This document shows, piece after piece, positions 41,201 through 49,198 of a DNA stretch of 53,118 nt; within the stretch, counting starts at the first letter, position 1; each line of letters begins with the position of its first letter. Position numbers and translations under genes: made by a program. The notes under the pieces were generated by a model. It searched no databases. It saw only the letters and a program-made list of their open reading frames with translations, and was not told the DNA's origin. The stretch spans positions 1 through 53,118 of the forward strand of contig JBHPEA010000004.1 in NCBI GenBank assembly GCA_042577505.1. Direction: 5' to 3'. Source of the stretch: JACQSR01 sp042577505 (GTDB taxonomy: Archaea; Nanobdellota; Nanobdellia; Woesearchaeales; JACQSR01).

Positions 41201-41600
41201 CTTCAGTATTTTCGTATGTAGTCGAGGGGATGAATACCCATTTCTTTTGATCATAATTGCATTTGAATGCACCAACTACTTCATTGTCATTCTTTTCTTC
41301 TGCAAAGGTGAAAGGCCAGTTTTCTCTTTGTGGGCCGCATCTGAAGAATTGAGTGTTTAAACACAAAATTCTTTCAGTGTGTTCTCCTGATTTTGTGCTA
41401 GTCATACCTATTTCATTGTGGATTCCCACCCAGGTATGTCCATATTTTTCAAAAGAGCAATCTTGTGTTAAAGGCGATATACCTTTTCCGATAATATCTT
41501 TTTCAATCCCAATTTTTAATGTTGAAAATAATAGTAACCCTATTATGATAATCAGAAATAGAGACAGACCCAATCCAGACACAAAGCGCCCCTTTTGCAT
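38211..41600 (-). CDS. Surface protein with three SLH domains and a GH5-like glycoside hydrolase domain
   Basis: 1129 residues. A membrane-anchoring N-terminus (MQKGRFVSGLGLSLFLIIII, possibly a class III signal) and a Cys-containing segment come first. Three SLH domains follow (about 135-325), each with a WI/Y...G(I/C)xGC...F.P...TR...A core: IMWLCEKGITKGCSSNKFC, NHWAAPWIEEFSNLGITQGC, DHWAFPWIEESSRRNIIEGC. Then comes a TIM-barrel hydrolase: RIKLWGVNEHHIKGG, GFNALRSWTP, NIAIWEISNENLF (acid/base Glu) and AIIYEGNYFKPF (possible nucleophile), with FDGIFWFLWG. C-terminal beta domains finish. It probably cuts or binds polysaccharide at the surface. TATA (reverse, about 41622-41634) upstream. Confidence 0.82.
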   Translation of the reverse strand: MQKGRFVSGLGLSLFLIIIIGLLLFSTLKIGIEKDIIGKGISPLTQDCSFEKYGHTWVGIHNEIGMTSTKSGEHTERILCLNTQFFRCGPQRENWPFTFAEEKNDNEVVGAFKCNYDQKKWVFIPSTTYENTEEAANCDFNDINLQDNTYDDIMWLCEKGITKGCSSNKFCKNKELTRDQLAIFLLRALKGKDYLPLPASGDIFNDVPVNHWAAPWIEEFSNLGITQGCDENNFCPSSKVTRSQMAIFLLRAIEGSNYSPPSARSRSYNDVPTDHWAFPWIEESSRRNIIEGCNANSFCPDRPVTRESMATLMRKTFGYLEYPYIENSEGFVYIEDGHLFRNGERIKLWGVNEHHIKGGTHNQIDYELHYAKNLGFNALRSWTPDFFIIDKKEKNPQKIANIASYSDYGSCQNGFCSLPGSFTISTRSDTKKLLDGKYSSCSDNNPSSCSLPENFDYYLSAISDNDLLVVLNMERRHVPFVKEDGLGLTGDQYYGNLNDWKAAIEKIEEDIFTQVALVYIDDRLQKLHLDYVRNMLNHRNIYPPNKRLADDPNIAIWEISNENLFVRYFTLNNFYNAQLRKNPFFVEELRIKWNLWLSKKYQNNRNLKDAWKNSLASDEKLNSRTVKLGPFFRQKKDEYMFDNERRQKDYLNFITDTFTSYNKKVVRLARDEGVKVPIIFNTGGDHHSPPWRMYADSKGEVFSTHMYYLGFFNQNLDTSPSNPLRPFEAPIKKSPTLLGDKIKGKPAIIYEGNYFKPFQMYYADYPIQIASHLSFMDFDGIFWFLWGTPKHPAKKLEYNSEFGGFQGTVIRNDQVFMSSSKIASEIFKSSYVPASSSTANIKMGTNYYFNLDNRDFAGIADYSDFSNSGTRYAYGLTYEFNDGTIEKQNCPKKGCQIQGKTINSNQLSQKNRINNPSGIDYSWKNGEYRVVRDEIISITRLSNNSIKIPSNNPVVEITNLVVDNTGLKYTLQTDTVQPNFGFNDQFHTFSIVSLDDRSLENSKHLLLSIMSKGINSNSNLAFKPMKFGNDNKKNTNDDLPGTDNDFDFIKFQLNDKGDLPINVANIDAEIIINNRVPDLICKKLNFNLNAMEQGKCDYKDGALFINFDDSLHPNKIFMIEICAEGLCEY

Positions 41601-41661
41601 TATAAGATGCTAATTCTGTTGATAATTTATAAGATTTTCCTTAGGCAAGTATATTCTGGGT

Positions 41662-41675
41662 TAGTAAATAATTAT
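41662..41675 (-). terminator. AT palindrome at the end of the his operon
   Basis: taaataattattta, a perfect 14-bp AT palindrome immediately after hisA. It may be part of the transcription end; weak evidence. Confidence 0.25.
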
Positions 41676-41679
41676 TTAA

Positions 41680-42354
41680 TCATTCCAACTTTATCTTCCC
41701 AGTGTAAAGTGCCATTCCTAAAGCAGAATTAATATTTAGATTTTCGAGTTTTTCGATTTCTTTCAAGGAGGAGATTCCTCCTGCTGCTGTAATATCGTTT
41801 TTTGTTGCCAATCTGAGTTTTTCTAAAGTTGCAAGGTCTGTTCCTTCCATCATTCCTTCTTTATCTACATAAGTGTATAAAAATTCTGAGCAGTAGGGTT
41901 CTAATTTTTTTATAACAGAAGTTGCTTTAATTCCTGTTGATTCTCTCCACCCTTTGATAACAATTTCTCCTTTCTTTGAGTCAATTGCAATAATAATTTT
42001 TTCTTTTCCTATTGCTTTGACTAATTGATCAAGGAAGTTTTTATTAACGAAAGCTCCTTCAAAAGCTCTACTACCAATAATTACTTTTTTTGCACCAGCA
42101 CTGATCATTTCCTTTGCAGTTTCAATATCTCTTATTCCACCACCAACTCTACAAGGTGCTTTTTTACAAATATCTTTTACGATTTCCTTGTTGTTACCTT
42201 CTCCTTTTGCTGCATCTAAATCAATAACTTGGATTTCGTAACCTTCAAACTTATTTAGAATGTCTTTGTAATCTTTTAATTCAACTTTTTTTTCTTCTCC
42301 TTGGACTAACTGAACGACGTTTCCATTCATTAGGTCAATGCAAGGTATTATCAT
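41680..42354 (-). CDS. hisA: HisA ProFAR isomerase
   Basis: 224 residues, slightly short for the family (about 240). Isomerises ProFAR to PRFAR. Catalytic Asp of IIPCIDLMNGNVVQLVQG (about residue 6) and the later Asp of IIIAIDSKKGEIVIKGWRES are present; CRVGGGIRDIETAKEMISAG and ITAAGGISS are the phosphate-binding loops. Last gene of the operon; TAATG overlap with hisF. Confidence 0.94.
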   Translation of the reverse strand: MIIPCIDLMNGNVVQLVQGEEKKVELKDYKDILNKFEGYEIQVIDLDAAKGEGNNKEIVKDICKKAPCRVGGGIRDIETAKEMISAGAKKVIIGSRAFEGAFVNKNFLDQLVKAIGKEKIIIAIDSKKGEIVIKGWRESTGIKATSVIKKLEPYCSEFLYTYVDKEGMMEGTDLATLEKLRLATKNDITAAGGISSLKEIEKLENLNINSALGMALYTGKIKLE

Positions 42355-43106
42355 TATCTCACTACTATATCGTTTTTTCTTAGATATTCTTTAATTTCAT
42401 CGACAGTATAACTTTTATAATGGAATATTGAAGCTGCCAATGCTGCGTCTGCTTTACCTTTTTTAAAAGCATCGGTAAAATGAGGTAATTCTCCTATTCC
42501 TCCACTTGCTATTACTGGTATATTAACTGCTTCACTTACTTTTTTTGTTAGTTTTAAATCACACCCATCTTTTGTTCCATCTTTATCCATTGATGTTAGA
42601 AGGATTTCTCCGGCACCAAGTTTTTCAACTTCTTTTGCCCATTCGATTGCATCAAGTTTTGTTTCTTTTCTTCCGCCGTGTGTGAAAATAATCCATGAAT
42701 CTCCCTTCTTCTTTGCATCAATTGCAACTACAATACATTGGGAACCGAATTTTTTTGCTCCCTCTGAAATTAATTTTGGATTTTCAACAGCTGCTGTATT
42801 TATAGATACTTTGTCTGCTCCTGCTTTTAGTAATGAATCAATATCTTCTGTTGATTTTACTCCTCCACCGACTGTTAAAGGGATGAAAACTTGGGAAGAA
42901 ACTTTTCTAACAACATCAACCATTGTTTTTCTATTTTCTGAAGATGCCGTGATGTCAAGAAAAATAAGTTCATCGGCTCCTTGTTTATCATATTCTTTTG
43001 CCAATGCTACTGGATCTCCAGCGTCTTGAATATCGATGAATTTAACTCCTTTGACTACTCGACCTGCGTCTACATCCATGCATGGAATAATTCTTTTTGC
43101 TAACAT
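42354..43106 (-). CDS. hisF: HisF imidazole glycerol phosphate synthase, cyclase subunit
   Basis: 250 residues. With HisH makes imidazole glycerol phosphate and AICAR. Asp in RIIPCMDVDAGRVVKGVKF and in IVVAIDAKKKGDSWIIFTHG are the catalytic pair; LTSMDKDGTKDGCDLKLTKK and IPVIASGGIGELPHFTDAF match the family. Overlaps the HAD gene by 7 nt. Confidence 0.96.
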   Translation of the reverse strand: MLAKRIIPCMDVDAGRVVKGVKFIDIQDAGDPVALAKEYDKQGADELIFLDITASSENRKTMVDVVRKVSSQVFIPLTVGGGVKSTEDIDSLLKAGADKVSINTAAVENPKLISEGAKKFGSQCIVVAIDAKKKGDSWIIFTHGGRKETKLDAIEWAKEVEKLGAGEILLTSMDKDGTKDGCDLKLTKKVSEAVNIPVIASGGIGELPHFTDAFKKGKADAALAASIFHYKSYTVDEIKEYLRKNDIVVR

Positions 43107-43690
43107 GGTAAAAGCTCTCCAAAATCTTCTATTCTTTTTTCTGCATCCACTTTATATCCAATTGTTTTGCAACCTGCTGCCTTTCCTGCTTCGATGTCGA
43201 GAATTGTATCTCCTACGATAGCAACATCTTTGATGTCTACGTTGATCTTTTTACAAGCTTCAATTATTAAATCTGGTTCTGGTTTTCCGTTTTTAACTTC
43301 GTCTCCGCCTAAGATTAAGTCAAAATATTTGAGGAGATTTACTCCTGTTAGATGTTTTTCAACGAGTTCATGATAGCTGTTTGATATTACTACTAATTTG
43401 TATTTCTTTTTTAGTTCAGCTAATGTTTCTTCTACATTTGGGAGGACCTTAATTTTGTGTGAGAAGTTGTTGAATTCTTTTGCGTAGGAATCTGCAATAT
43501 CATTTGCATCGATTTCTGGCAGGAATTTTTCTTTGACTATTTCAAAAGGTTGTGCCCATGCTTTTTCATTGTAGATTTCTTCCGAAAGTTCTTCTTTTCC
43601 GAATTTCTTCATAGTTGCATTTAATACAGCAAACCATGCATCATGAGTATCTATTAATACCCCATCCATGTCAAAAAGAATGGCTTTCAT
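43100..43690 (-). CDS. HAD-superfamily hydrolase in the his operon, candidate histidinol-phosphate phosphatase
   Basis: 196 residues from ATG at 43690, chosen because it gives the ATGA overlap used throughout the operon (an upstream ATG at 43699 also exists). HAD motifs: DxD FDMDGVLIDTHD, Ser/Thr VVISNSY, Lys of GKPEPD, and GDTILDIEAGKAAGC. The operon otherwise lacks a histidinol-phosphate phosphatase, so one of its two HAD proteins probably does that job; which one is inference. Confidence 0.85.
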   Translation of the reverse strand: MKAILFDMDGVLIDTHDAWFAVLNATMKKFGKEELSEEIYNEKAWAQPFEIVKEKFLPEIDANDIADSYAKEFNNFSHKIKVLPNVEETLAELKKKYKLVVISNSYHELVEKHLTGVNLLKYFDLILGGDEVKNGKPEPDLIIEACKKINVDIKDVAIVGDTILDIEAGKAAGCKTIGYKVDAEKRIEDFGELLPC

Positions 43691-44286
43691 AATTCGCAAA
43701 ACCTCCTTAGAATTGCGACTCCTGTTTTTCCTGATTTCTCAGGGTGAAATTGGAATGCAGTTATATTATCTTGTTCTATTCCTGATACGAAGTCTTTTCC
43801 ATATTCTGTAGTTGTTAGTATTATGGATTCGTCTTTTGGGACTCCTACAAAAGAATGAACGAAGTAAAAGAATGTATCTTCTTTAATTTCTTCTAGTAAT
43901 TCTGAGTCTTTAACCTTCTTTATTGAATTCCAACCTATGTGGGGGATTTTAAATTTTCCTTTTAGTTTTTTTACTTCTCCCTTGAGAATTCCGAAACCTT
44001 TTATGTTAGGCGACTCCTCGCTTTTTTCAAAAAGTAATTGTAATCCTAGACAGATTCCTAGGTAAGGTGTGCCTTCCTTGATTCTTTTAATTAAAGGTTC
44101 GACTAATTTCTTTTCTTTTAGAGTTTTCATCGCATGGCCGAAGTTACCTACACCTGGCAAAATAATTTTGTCAGCGTTTTCAATGTCTTCTGGTTTATCG
44201 GATATAGTGTAATCTACTAACATTGAATCTAAGGCGTTGGACACTGACTTTAGATTTCCTGCTCCATAATCTACTACTACAATCAT
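43687..44286 (-). CDS. hisH: HisH imidazole glycerol phosphate synthase, glutaminase subunit
   Basis: 199 residues, class I glutamine amidotransferase supplying ammonia to HisF. Catalytic Cys in TPYLGICLGLQLLFE, His and Glu in TAFQFHPEKSGKTG; the oxyanion region ILPGVGNFGHAM is present. Overlaps hisB by 4 nt. Confidence 0.96.
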   Translation of the reverse strand: MIVVVDYGAGNLKSVSNALDSMLVDYTISDKPEDIENADKIILPGVGNFGHAMKTLKEKKLVEPLIKRIKEGTPYLGICLGLQLLFEKSEESPNIKGFGILKGEVKKLKGKFKIPHIGWNSIKKVKDSELLEEIKEDTFFYFVHSFVGVPKDESIILTTTEYGKDFVSGIEQDNITAFQFHPEKSGKTGVAILRRFCEL

Positions 44287-44864
44287 ATTTTCCCTTTAGT
44301 TGATGGTATGTCTTTTACCCTACCGATTGTGCAGGCCATCATCATAGCTTTTGCAAATGCTTTGAAAATGGCTTCGACTTTGTGGTGGGGATTTCTTCCA
44401 TATGGCATTACTACATGTAAATTACATTTTAAATTGTTAGAGAACGCGATAAAGAAATCTTCTAATAATTCTGTTTCTAAATCTCCTACTTTTTCTGATC
44501 TAATGTCTGCATCGAATTTATTGTATGGTCTTCCTCCAAGATCTACTGAGACTACTGCTAAACTTTCATCCATGGGGTAGACAAAGTAACCTGCTCTTTG
44601 TATGCCAGCTTTGTTACCTAAGGCGTTATTGAAAGCTTTACCTAATACAATTCCAATATCTTCAACTGTGTGGTGTTGATCAATGTCTAGATCTCCTTTT
44701 GCATGTAATTGAAGGTCGAAATTTCCGTGTTTTGAGAATAATTCGAGCATGTGATCTAGGAATCTAATTCCTGTTTTAATTTTGTATTTACCTTTACCGT
44801 CTATGTTTAATGTTAAGGTAATGTCAGTTTCTTTTGTTTTTCTTCTAATTTTTATTTTTCTCAT
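44283..44864 (-). CDS. hisB: HisB imidazoleglycerol-phosphate dehydratase
   Basis: 193 residues. Removes water from IGP. Metal-binding His clusters in RFLDHMLELFSKHGNFDL, DLDIDQHHTVEDIGIVLGKA and GRNPHHKVEAIFKAFAKAM are all present. Overlaps the upstream HAD gene by 4 nt, echoing the HAD-IGPD fusions known in other organisms. Confidence 0.96.
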   Translation of the reverse strand: MRKIKIRRKTKETDITLTLNIDGKGKYKIKTGIRFLDHMLELFSKHGNFDLQLHAKGDLDIDQHHTVEDIGIVLGKAFNNALGNKAGIQRAGYFVYPMDESLAVVSVDLGGRPYNKFDADIRSEKVGDLETELLEDFFIAFSNNLKCNLHVVMPYGRNPHHKVEAIFKAFAKAMMMACTIGRVKDIPSTKGKI

Positions 44865-45529
44865 TTTAGTATATTTTGAAGTTCATTAATGTTATTTAAT
44901 ACTTCTTGTGCGCCTGCTTCTAATAAAACTTCCTTTAATTCATCTCCATGGCCTGGTGGAATGACTCCAATTCCTTCTATACCTGCTCCCTTAGCCATTT
45001 TAATGTCATCTACACAATCTCCTATGTAGATTGCATCTTCTGTTTTAAGATTATTTAATGCTAACTGAAGTCCATATGGATCTGGTTTTTTCTTATCCTG
45101 CATATCTTCTAAGGTAATTACAGTTTCGAAGAAACTCTTTGTTGCGAATCTGTTCAAGGCATAATCCATGTCTTTCTTTGGTCTTCCTGTTACAATGCCC
45201 AATTTGTATCTTCCATAAAGTTTTCTAAGAATATCTGGGTGTAAAATCCAAGATTCGTTTTGTACAAATCCATCATTGTTTTCCCCCCAGTAAAATTCAT
45301 CGAACTTTTCTTTAACTTCATCATCGTTAGGGAATTTGCTTCCTAAAAGGATTATTTTTCTTGTAACATCGTAATCATCGTTGAAATTGCCTCTATTTTT
45401 TAATCGTTGAATTATTTCAGGATCGACTTGCTTTTTTAGGAAGTATTCTGCTGTTTTTAGGATCGTCATTCTATATGAACCAGATACATCTATCAATACA
45501 CCATCCACATCAAAGATTATCGCTTTCAT
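44861..45529 (-). CDS. HAD-IA phosphatase next to hisB, candidate histidinol-phosphate phosphatase
   Basis: 222 residues: FDVDGVLIDVSGSYRMTILK (DxD), LGIVTGRPKKDMD (Thr motif), Lys of KKPDPYGLQLAL and YIGDCVDDIKMAKGAGIEG. It looks like the HAD-IA group that in some organisms is fused to IGP dehydratase, and it sits directly upstream of hisB with an ATGA overlap, so it is my preferred histidinol-phosphate phosphatase. Its ATG overlaps the stop of the small membrane ORF (45526-45633). Confidence 0.85.
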   Translation of the reverse strand: MKAIIFDVDGVLIDVSGSYRMTILKTAEYFLKKQVDPEIIQRLKNRGNFNDDYDVTRKIILLGSKFPNDDEVKEKFDEFYWGENNDGFVQNESWILHPDILRKLYGRYKLGIVTGRPKKDMDYALNRFATKSFFETVITLEDMQDKKKPDPYGLQLALNNLKTEDAIYIGDCVDDIKMAKGAGIEGIGVIPPGHGDELKEVLLEAGAQEVLNNINELQNILK

Positions 45530-45633
45530 TTCATCATTTTATTCCACTGCCATTGGCCTCTAAGAACCCAATATAATGCTCCAAATCCAATAATTGAAAG
45601 AATAACTAAAAGAGCATCATCCAAGATAATCAC
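45526..45633 (-). CDS. 35-residue single-pass membrane microprotein in the his operon
   Basis: GTG start at 45633 gives MIILDDALLVILSIIGFGAL, then YWVLRGQWQWNKMMK. One hydrophobic helix (about 7-24) is followed by an aromatic/basic end (inside, by the positive-inside rule). The frame starts 17 nt inside the end of hisC and its TGA overlaps the ATG of the HAD gene as ATGA, the coupling used by every other junction here. Without it hisC and the HAD gene would be the only loosely spaced pair. Not recognised. Confidence 0.6.
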   Translation of the reverse strand: MIILDDALLVILSIIGFGALYWVLRGQWQWNKMMK

Positions 45634-46642
45634 CCAAGCATTTTATTAAATAGTTATTTTGTTTTTTTGTTCCTATAGTGATTCTAATATAACCTTTAAC
45701 AGGTACTTGTCGAATTAATATTCCTTTTTTCTTTAAAAAATTGTAAAGTTTTTTTTGGTTTTTTATTTTAGCTAGCATAAAGTTTGCATCTCCTTCAAAA
45801 ACTTGGACATTCTTCTTTCTAAGAAAATTTGCAATGGTTGTTTTGTTTTGTTTAATTTCTTTTACATAAGTTTTGTTGTGCTTAACGTCCTTTAGCGCAA
45901 TAGATGCTACTTTTACTGCTAAAGAATTTACTGAGTATGGTGAACGGACGTTTTTTAAGTAATTTATATTGTCTTTCTTTGCTAGAATAACACCTAATCT
46001 TAATCCTGCTAATCCAAAAACTTTTGAGAAAGACCTTGTGATTATTAGATTGGGATATTTGTTGATAAGGTTGATACAGGATACTCCTGAGAAATCTGCA
46101 TAGGCTTCGTCTAAAAGTAAAACTGAGTTCTTTGATTTATTTAGTATTTTGATAATACCTTTTTTATCTAATAATGTTCCAGTTGGATTGTTAGGATTGG
46201 CTATTGCTATTAATTTTGTTTTCTTTGTTATTGATTTTAAGAGTTTGTTTAAAGGAAATGAAAAATCATTATTGTAAGAGACTTTTTTTATTTTTGCCCC
46301 CAAGATTTGAGAATATACCTTATACATAGGAAATGTGGGATCTAAAATTAATACTTCGTCGTTTTTATCTACGTAAGTTTCAATGATTGTTTTAATTCCC
46401 TCATCTGCTCCATTTGTTGGAATGATATTTTCTTTTTTTACTTTGAAGAATTTTGCTAATTGTTTTTGAAATTCTTCGTATTCTGGGTATACTGATAGAT
46501 ACAATGGTGAAAGTTTAAGTTTCATGATTTTTTTTGTTGGTCCTGACAAGTTTTCATTGAAATCTAATCTAATAAAATCATCTCTACCTTCAATGGGTGG
46601 TCTGTAAGGTTCCATTTCCATGACTGATTTTTTTGGTTTCAT
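45617..46642 (-). CDS. hisC: HisC histidinol-phosphate aminotransferase
   Basis: 341 residues, PLP fold-type I. Seen: RLDFNENLSGPTKKI, ANPNNPTGTLLDKKG, LLDEAYADFSG (Asp for the pyridine) and RSFSKVFGLAGLRLGVIL with the Schiff-base Lys. Converts imidazole acetol phosphate to histidinol phosphate with glutamate. ATGA overlap with hisD. Confidence 0.95.
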   Translation of the reverse strand: MKPKKSVMEMEPYRPPIEGRDDFIRLDFNENLSGPTKKIMKLKLSPLYLSVYPEYEEFQKQLAKFFKVKKENIIPTNGADEGIKTIIETYVDKNDEVLILDPTFPMYKVYSQILGAKIKKVSYNNDFSFPLNKLLKSITKKTKLIAIANPNNPTGTLLDKKGIIKILNKSKNSVLLLDEAYADFSGVSCINLINKYPNLIITRSFSKVFGLAGLRLGVILAKKDNINYLKNVRSPYSVNSLAVKVASIALKDVKHNKTYVKEIKQNKTTIANFLRKKNVQVFEGDANFMLAKIKNQKKLYNFLKKKGILIRQVPVKGYIRITIGTKKQNNYLIKCLGDYLG

Positions 46643-47889
46643 CTTAGTTCTGCCGATTTTTTGTGTGCTAATAAACCTTCTTCTTTTGCTATAGTTTTAA
46701 TTGTGGGTTTTAAGGATTTAATGCCTTCTTTAGATATTTTTTGAATGGATGGCATTTTAATGAAATCATATACACTTAATCCTGAACGATATTTTGAAGC
46801 TTGTCCTGTTGGAAGTACATGTGATGGTCCAGTAGCGTAATCTCCTGCTGCTTCACAAGTATTTTCCCCTAGGAATATCGCTCCTGCGTTTTTGATATCT
46901 TTCAATATAGATTCTTGGAATAATTCCAAGTGTTCTGGAGCGAAATCATTGATGAAATTAATTGCTTCTTTTTTATTTTTTACTAAGATTATTGCGCTGT
47001 AGTTTCTCAATGATTGTCTTGCAATAATTTGGGTAGGTAGTTGTGTTAATTGTTCATCTATAGCTTTTGCTACTTTTTTTGCTAGAGTTTTATTTGGTGT
47101 TACAAGGATTGCAGAAGCATATCTATCGTGCTCTGCTTGGGCTAACATATCTGCTGCGATGAAATTTTCATTTCCTTTTTCTGCGTATATTAATATTTCA
47201 GAAGGTCCTGCTAAGAAGTCTAATCCCACTTCTCCATAAAGTATCTTTTTTGCAGCTGTTACGTAAATGTTACCTGGCCCTACAATTTTATTTACCTTGG
47301 GTATTGATTTTGTTCCATATGCTAATGCTGCAATTGCCTGGGCACCACCAACTTTGAATATTTTATTTGCTCCTGCTAAATCTGCAGCAACAATAACTAA
47401 TTCGTTGTTTTTTCTTGGCGGTGTGCATACTACAATATTTTTTACTCCTGCCACTTTTGCTGGAATAACAGTCATTAAAACTGAAGATGGTAGAGCATAT
47501 AATCCTCCAGGAATATAACATCCTACGCTTTCTAATGGTCTTATGATTTGGCCTACTTCGACTCCTTTGCTGATTGTTTTTTTCCATTCCTTGGGCATTT
47601 GGAGTTTAGCATAGGTTTTTATGTTCGTGATTGATTTTTTTAGAGCATTAATTGTTTCTTTGTCAACTTTTTTGTAGGCTTGTTTGATTTCTTTTTTTGA
47701 GACTTGGATGTTTTTTAGTTTGTAATTGTCAAATTTCTTTGAGAAATTGATCAAAGCCTTGTCTCCGTTCTTTTTTACTTCGTCGATAATTACTTTTGTT
47801 GCTTTGATAGCATCGTCGATATCTCCACTAGATCTTTTTTTTATTTTATTTAGTGTTTCTTTGTCCTTTAGAGTAATTGTTTTTATCAT
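46639..47889 (-). CDS. hisD: HisD histidinol dehydrogenase
   Basis: 416 residues. Two-step NAD-dependent oxidation of histidinol to histidine, zinc enzyme. Seen: CYIPGGLYALPSSVLMTVIP, VGGAQAIAALAYGTKSIPKV, KIVGPGNIYVTAAKKILYGE, LDFLAGPSEILIYAEKG, ADMLAQAEHDRYASAILVT and FINDFAPEHLELF. ATGA overlap with hisG. Confidence 0.97.
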   Translation of the reverse strand: MIKTITLKDKETLNKIKKRSSGDIDDAIKATKVIIDEVKKNGDKALINFSKKFDNYKLKNIQVSKKEIKQAYKKVDKETINALKKSITNIKTYAKLQMPKEWKKTISKGVEVGQIIRPLESVGCYIPGGLYALPSSVLMTVIPAKVAGVKNIVVCTPPRKNNELVIVAADLAGANKIFKVGGAQAIAALAYGTKSIPKVNKIVGPGNIYVTAAKKILYGEVGLDFLAGPSEILIYAEKGNENFIAADMLAQAEHDRYASAILVTPNKTLAKKVAKAIDEQLTQLPTQIIARQSLRNYSAIILVKNKKEAINFINDFAPEHLELFQESILKDIKNAGAIFLGENTCEAAGDYATGPSHVLPTGQASKYRSGLSVYDFIKMPSIQKISKEGIKSLKPTIKTIAKEEGLLAHKKSAELR

Positions 47890-48755
47890 TCTATGATTTT
47901 TTTCAATGCGTATTCAACGATACCCTCTGCACCAGCTGATTTTAATTTTGGTATAATTGACCTAACTAGTTTTTCATCAATGATTGTTGAGACTGCTACC
48001 CAATTGATATCTGAAAGATCAGATATTGTTGGTTTGTTTAATGCAGGTATCAATTTTAATACTTTTGGAAGATCTTCTTTCTTTACATTCATCATTATTG
48101 CCACTTTTTCTTCTGCTAGGATTGCACCTTGGAGAAGCATCTTGATCTTATCTATCTTCAACTTTTTCCATTTATTCTCGTAAGCTTTTTTGTTTGCTAT
48201 GAGTTTTGTATTTGATTCTAGTAAGGTGTCAATAATTCGCAGGTTGTTTGCTTTTAATGAGGATCCTGTCTCTGTAATCTCTACTATAGCATCGACTAAT
48301 TCTGGTGCTTTAACTTCAGTTGCTCCCCAGGAGAATTCGACATCTGCAGTTATGTTGTTTTCCTTTAGGTATTTTTTTGTAATATTAACTGCTTCTGTAG
48401 CTATCTTTTTTCCATTAAGATCTTTTATTGTATTGATTTTACTATCATTTGGAACTGCAAGAACCCATTTAACTTTACCCAAACCTTGTTTTGCGTAGAT
48501 AAGGTCTGCAACATCGACAACATCTGATCCATTTTCCAAAACCCAGTCTTTTCCAGTAAGACCCACATCTATGTGGCCATTTTCAACATACCTTGACATC
48601 TCTTGTGCTCTGACCATTATACATTCAATATCTTCATCATCAATCTTTGGAAAATAGGATCTCTCTCCTACTCTAATATCATATCCTGCTTTTTTGAAAA
48701 TTCTAATAGTTGATTCTTGTAAAGATCCTTTTGGGATTCCTAGTTTAAGTTTCAT
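47886..48755 (-). CDS. hisG: HisG ATP phosphoribosyltransferase, long form
   Basis: 289 residues, the long form with a C-terminal ACT-like domain (about 215-289) that senses histidine, so no HisZ is needed. Seen: LGIPKGSLQESTIRIFKKAG, HIDVGLTGKDWVLENG, and EITETGSSLKANNLRIIDT, the PRPP-binding loop. Commits PRPP and ATP to histidine; allosteric control by histidine is known for the family. Confidence 0.96.
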   Translation of the reverse strand: MKLKLGIPKGSLQESTIRIFKKAGYDIRVGERSYFPKIDDEDIECIMVRAQEMSRYVENGHIDVGLTGKDWVLENGSDVVDVADLIYAKQGLGKVKWVLAVPNDSKINTIKDLNGKKIATEAVNITKKYLKENNITADVEFSWGATEVKAPELVDAIVEITETGSSLKANNLRIIDTLLESNTKLIANKKAYENKWKKLKIDKIKMLLQGAILAEEKVAIMMNVKKEDLPKVLKLIPALNKPTISDLSDINWVAVSTIIDEKLVRSIIPKLKSAGAEGIVEYALKKIIE

Positions 48756-49132
48756 TTTTTATCCTCCTTGTAGACTTTCTTTGGATCAAATATTTTTTCT
48801 CCAATCTCTGTTATCTTTCCGTTTTCTAGTTTTTTATAGAAACATGATTTATAGCCTGTGTGGCAAGCTGCATTACCAACCTGTTCGACTTTTATTAGAA
48901 TTGTATCTTGATCGCAATCTAGAAGAATTTCTTTTACATTTTGAACATTTCTAGATGTTTCTCCCTTTCTCCATAGCTTATTTCTTGATCTTGAGAAATA
49001 ACATACTTTGCCTTCTTTCAATGTAATATTGAAAGCTTCTTCATTCATGAAAGCTAGCATTAAAACTTCGTTTGTTTTGTAATCCTGTGCTATAACTGGT
49101 ACTAATCCGTTTAGTTTTTTGAAATCTATCAT
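48752..49132 (-). CDS. hisI: HisI phosphoribosyl-AMP cyclohydrolase (no HisE domain)
   Basis: 126 residues, the PRA-CH domain alone: MLAFMNEEAFNITLKEGKVC, SRSRNKLWRKGETSRNVQ, LDCDQDTILIKVEQVGNAAC and HTGYKSCFY, including Zn/Mg ligands. No HisE (PRA-PH) domain follows and none is in the operon. First gene; GGGGGT lies 6 nt before the ATG. Confidence 0.96.
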   Translation of the reverse strand: MIDFKKLNGLVPVIAQDYKTNEVLMLAFMNEEAFNITLKEGKVCYFSRSRNKLWRKGETSRNVQNVKEILLDCDQDTILIKVEQVGNAACHTGYKSCFYKKLENGKITEIGEKIFDPKKVYKEDKK

Positions 49133-49163
49133 TTTTTACCCCCAGACAAAGAAAAAGGGAAAA

Positions 49164-49173
49164 GTATATAAAT
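49164..49173 (-). promoter_or_regulatory. TATA box of the his operon
   Basis: Reverse strand ATTTATATAC centred about 37 nt upstream of hisI, leaving a leader of about 11 nt that holds the GGGGGT ribosome site (49139-49146). Confidence 0.5.
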
Positions 49174-49198
49174 TTTACTGTTAGTTTATGCTATTTAT

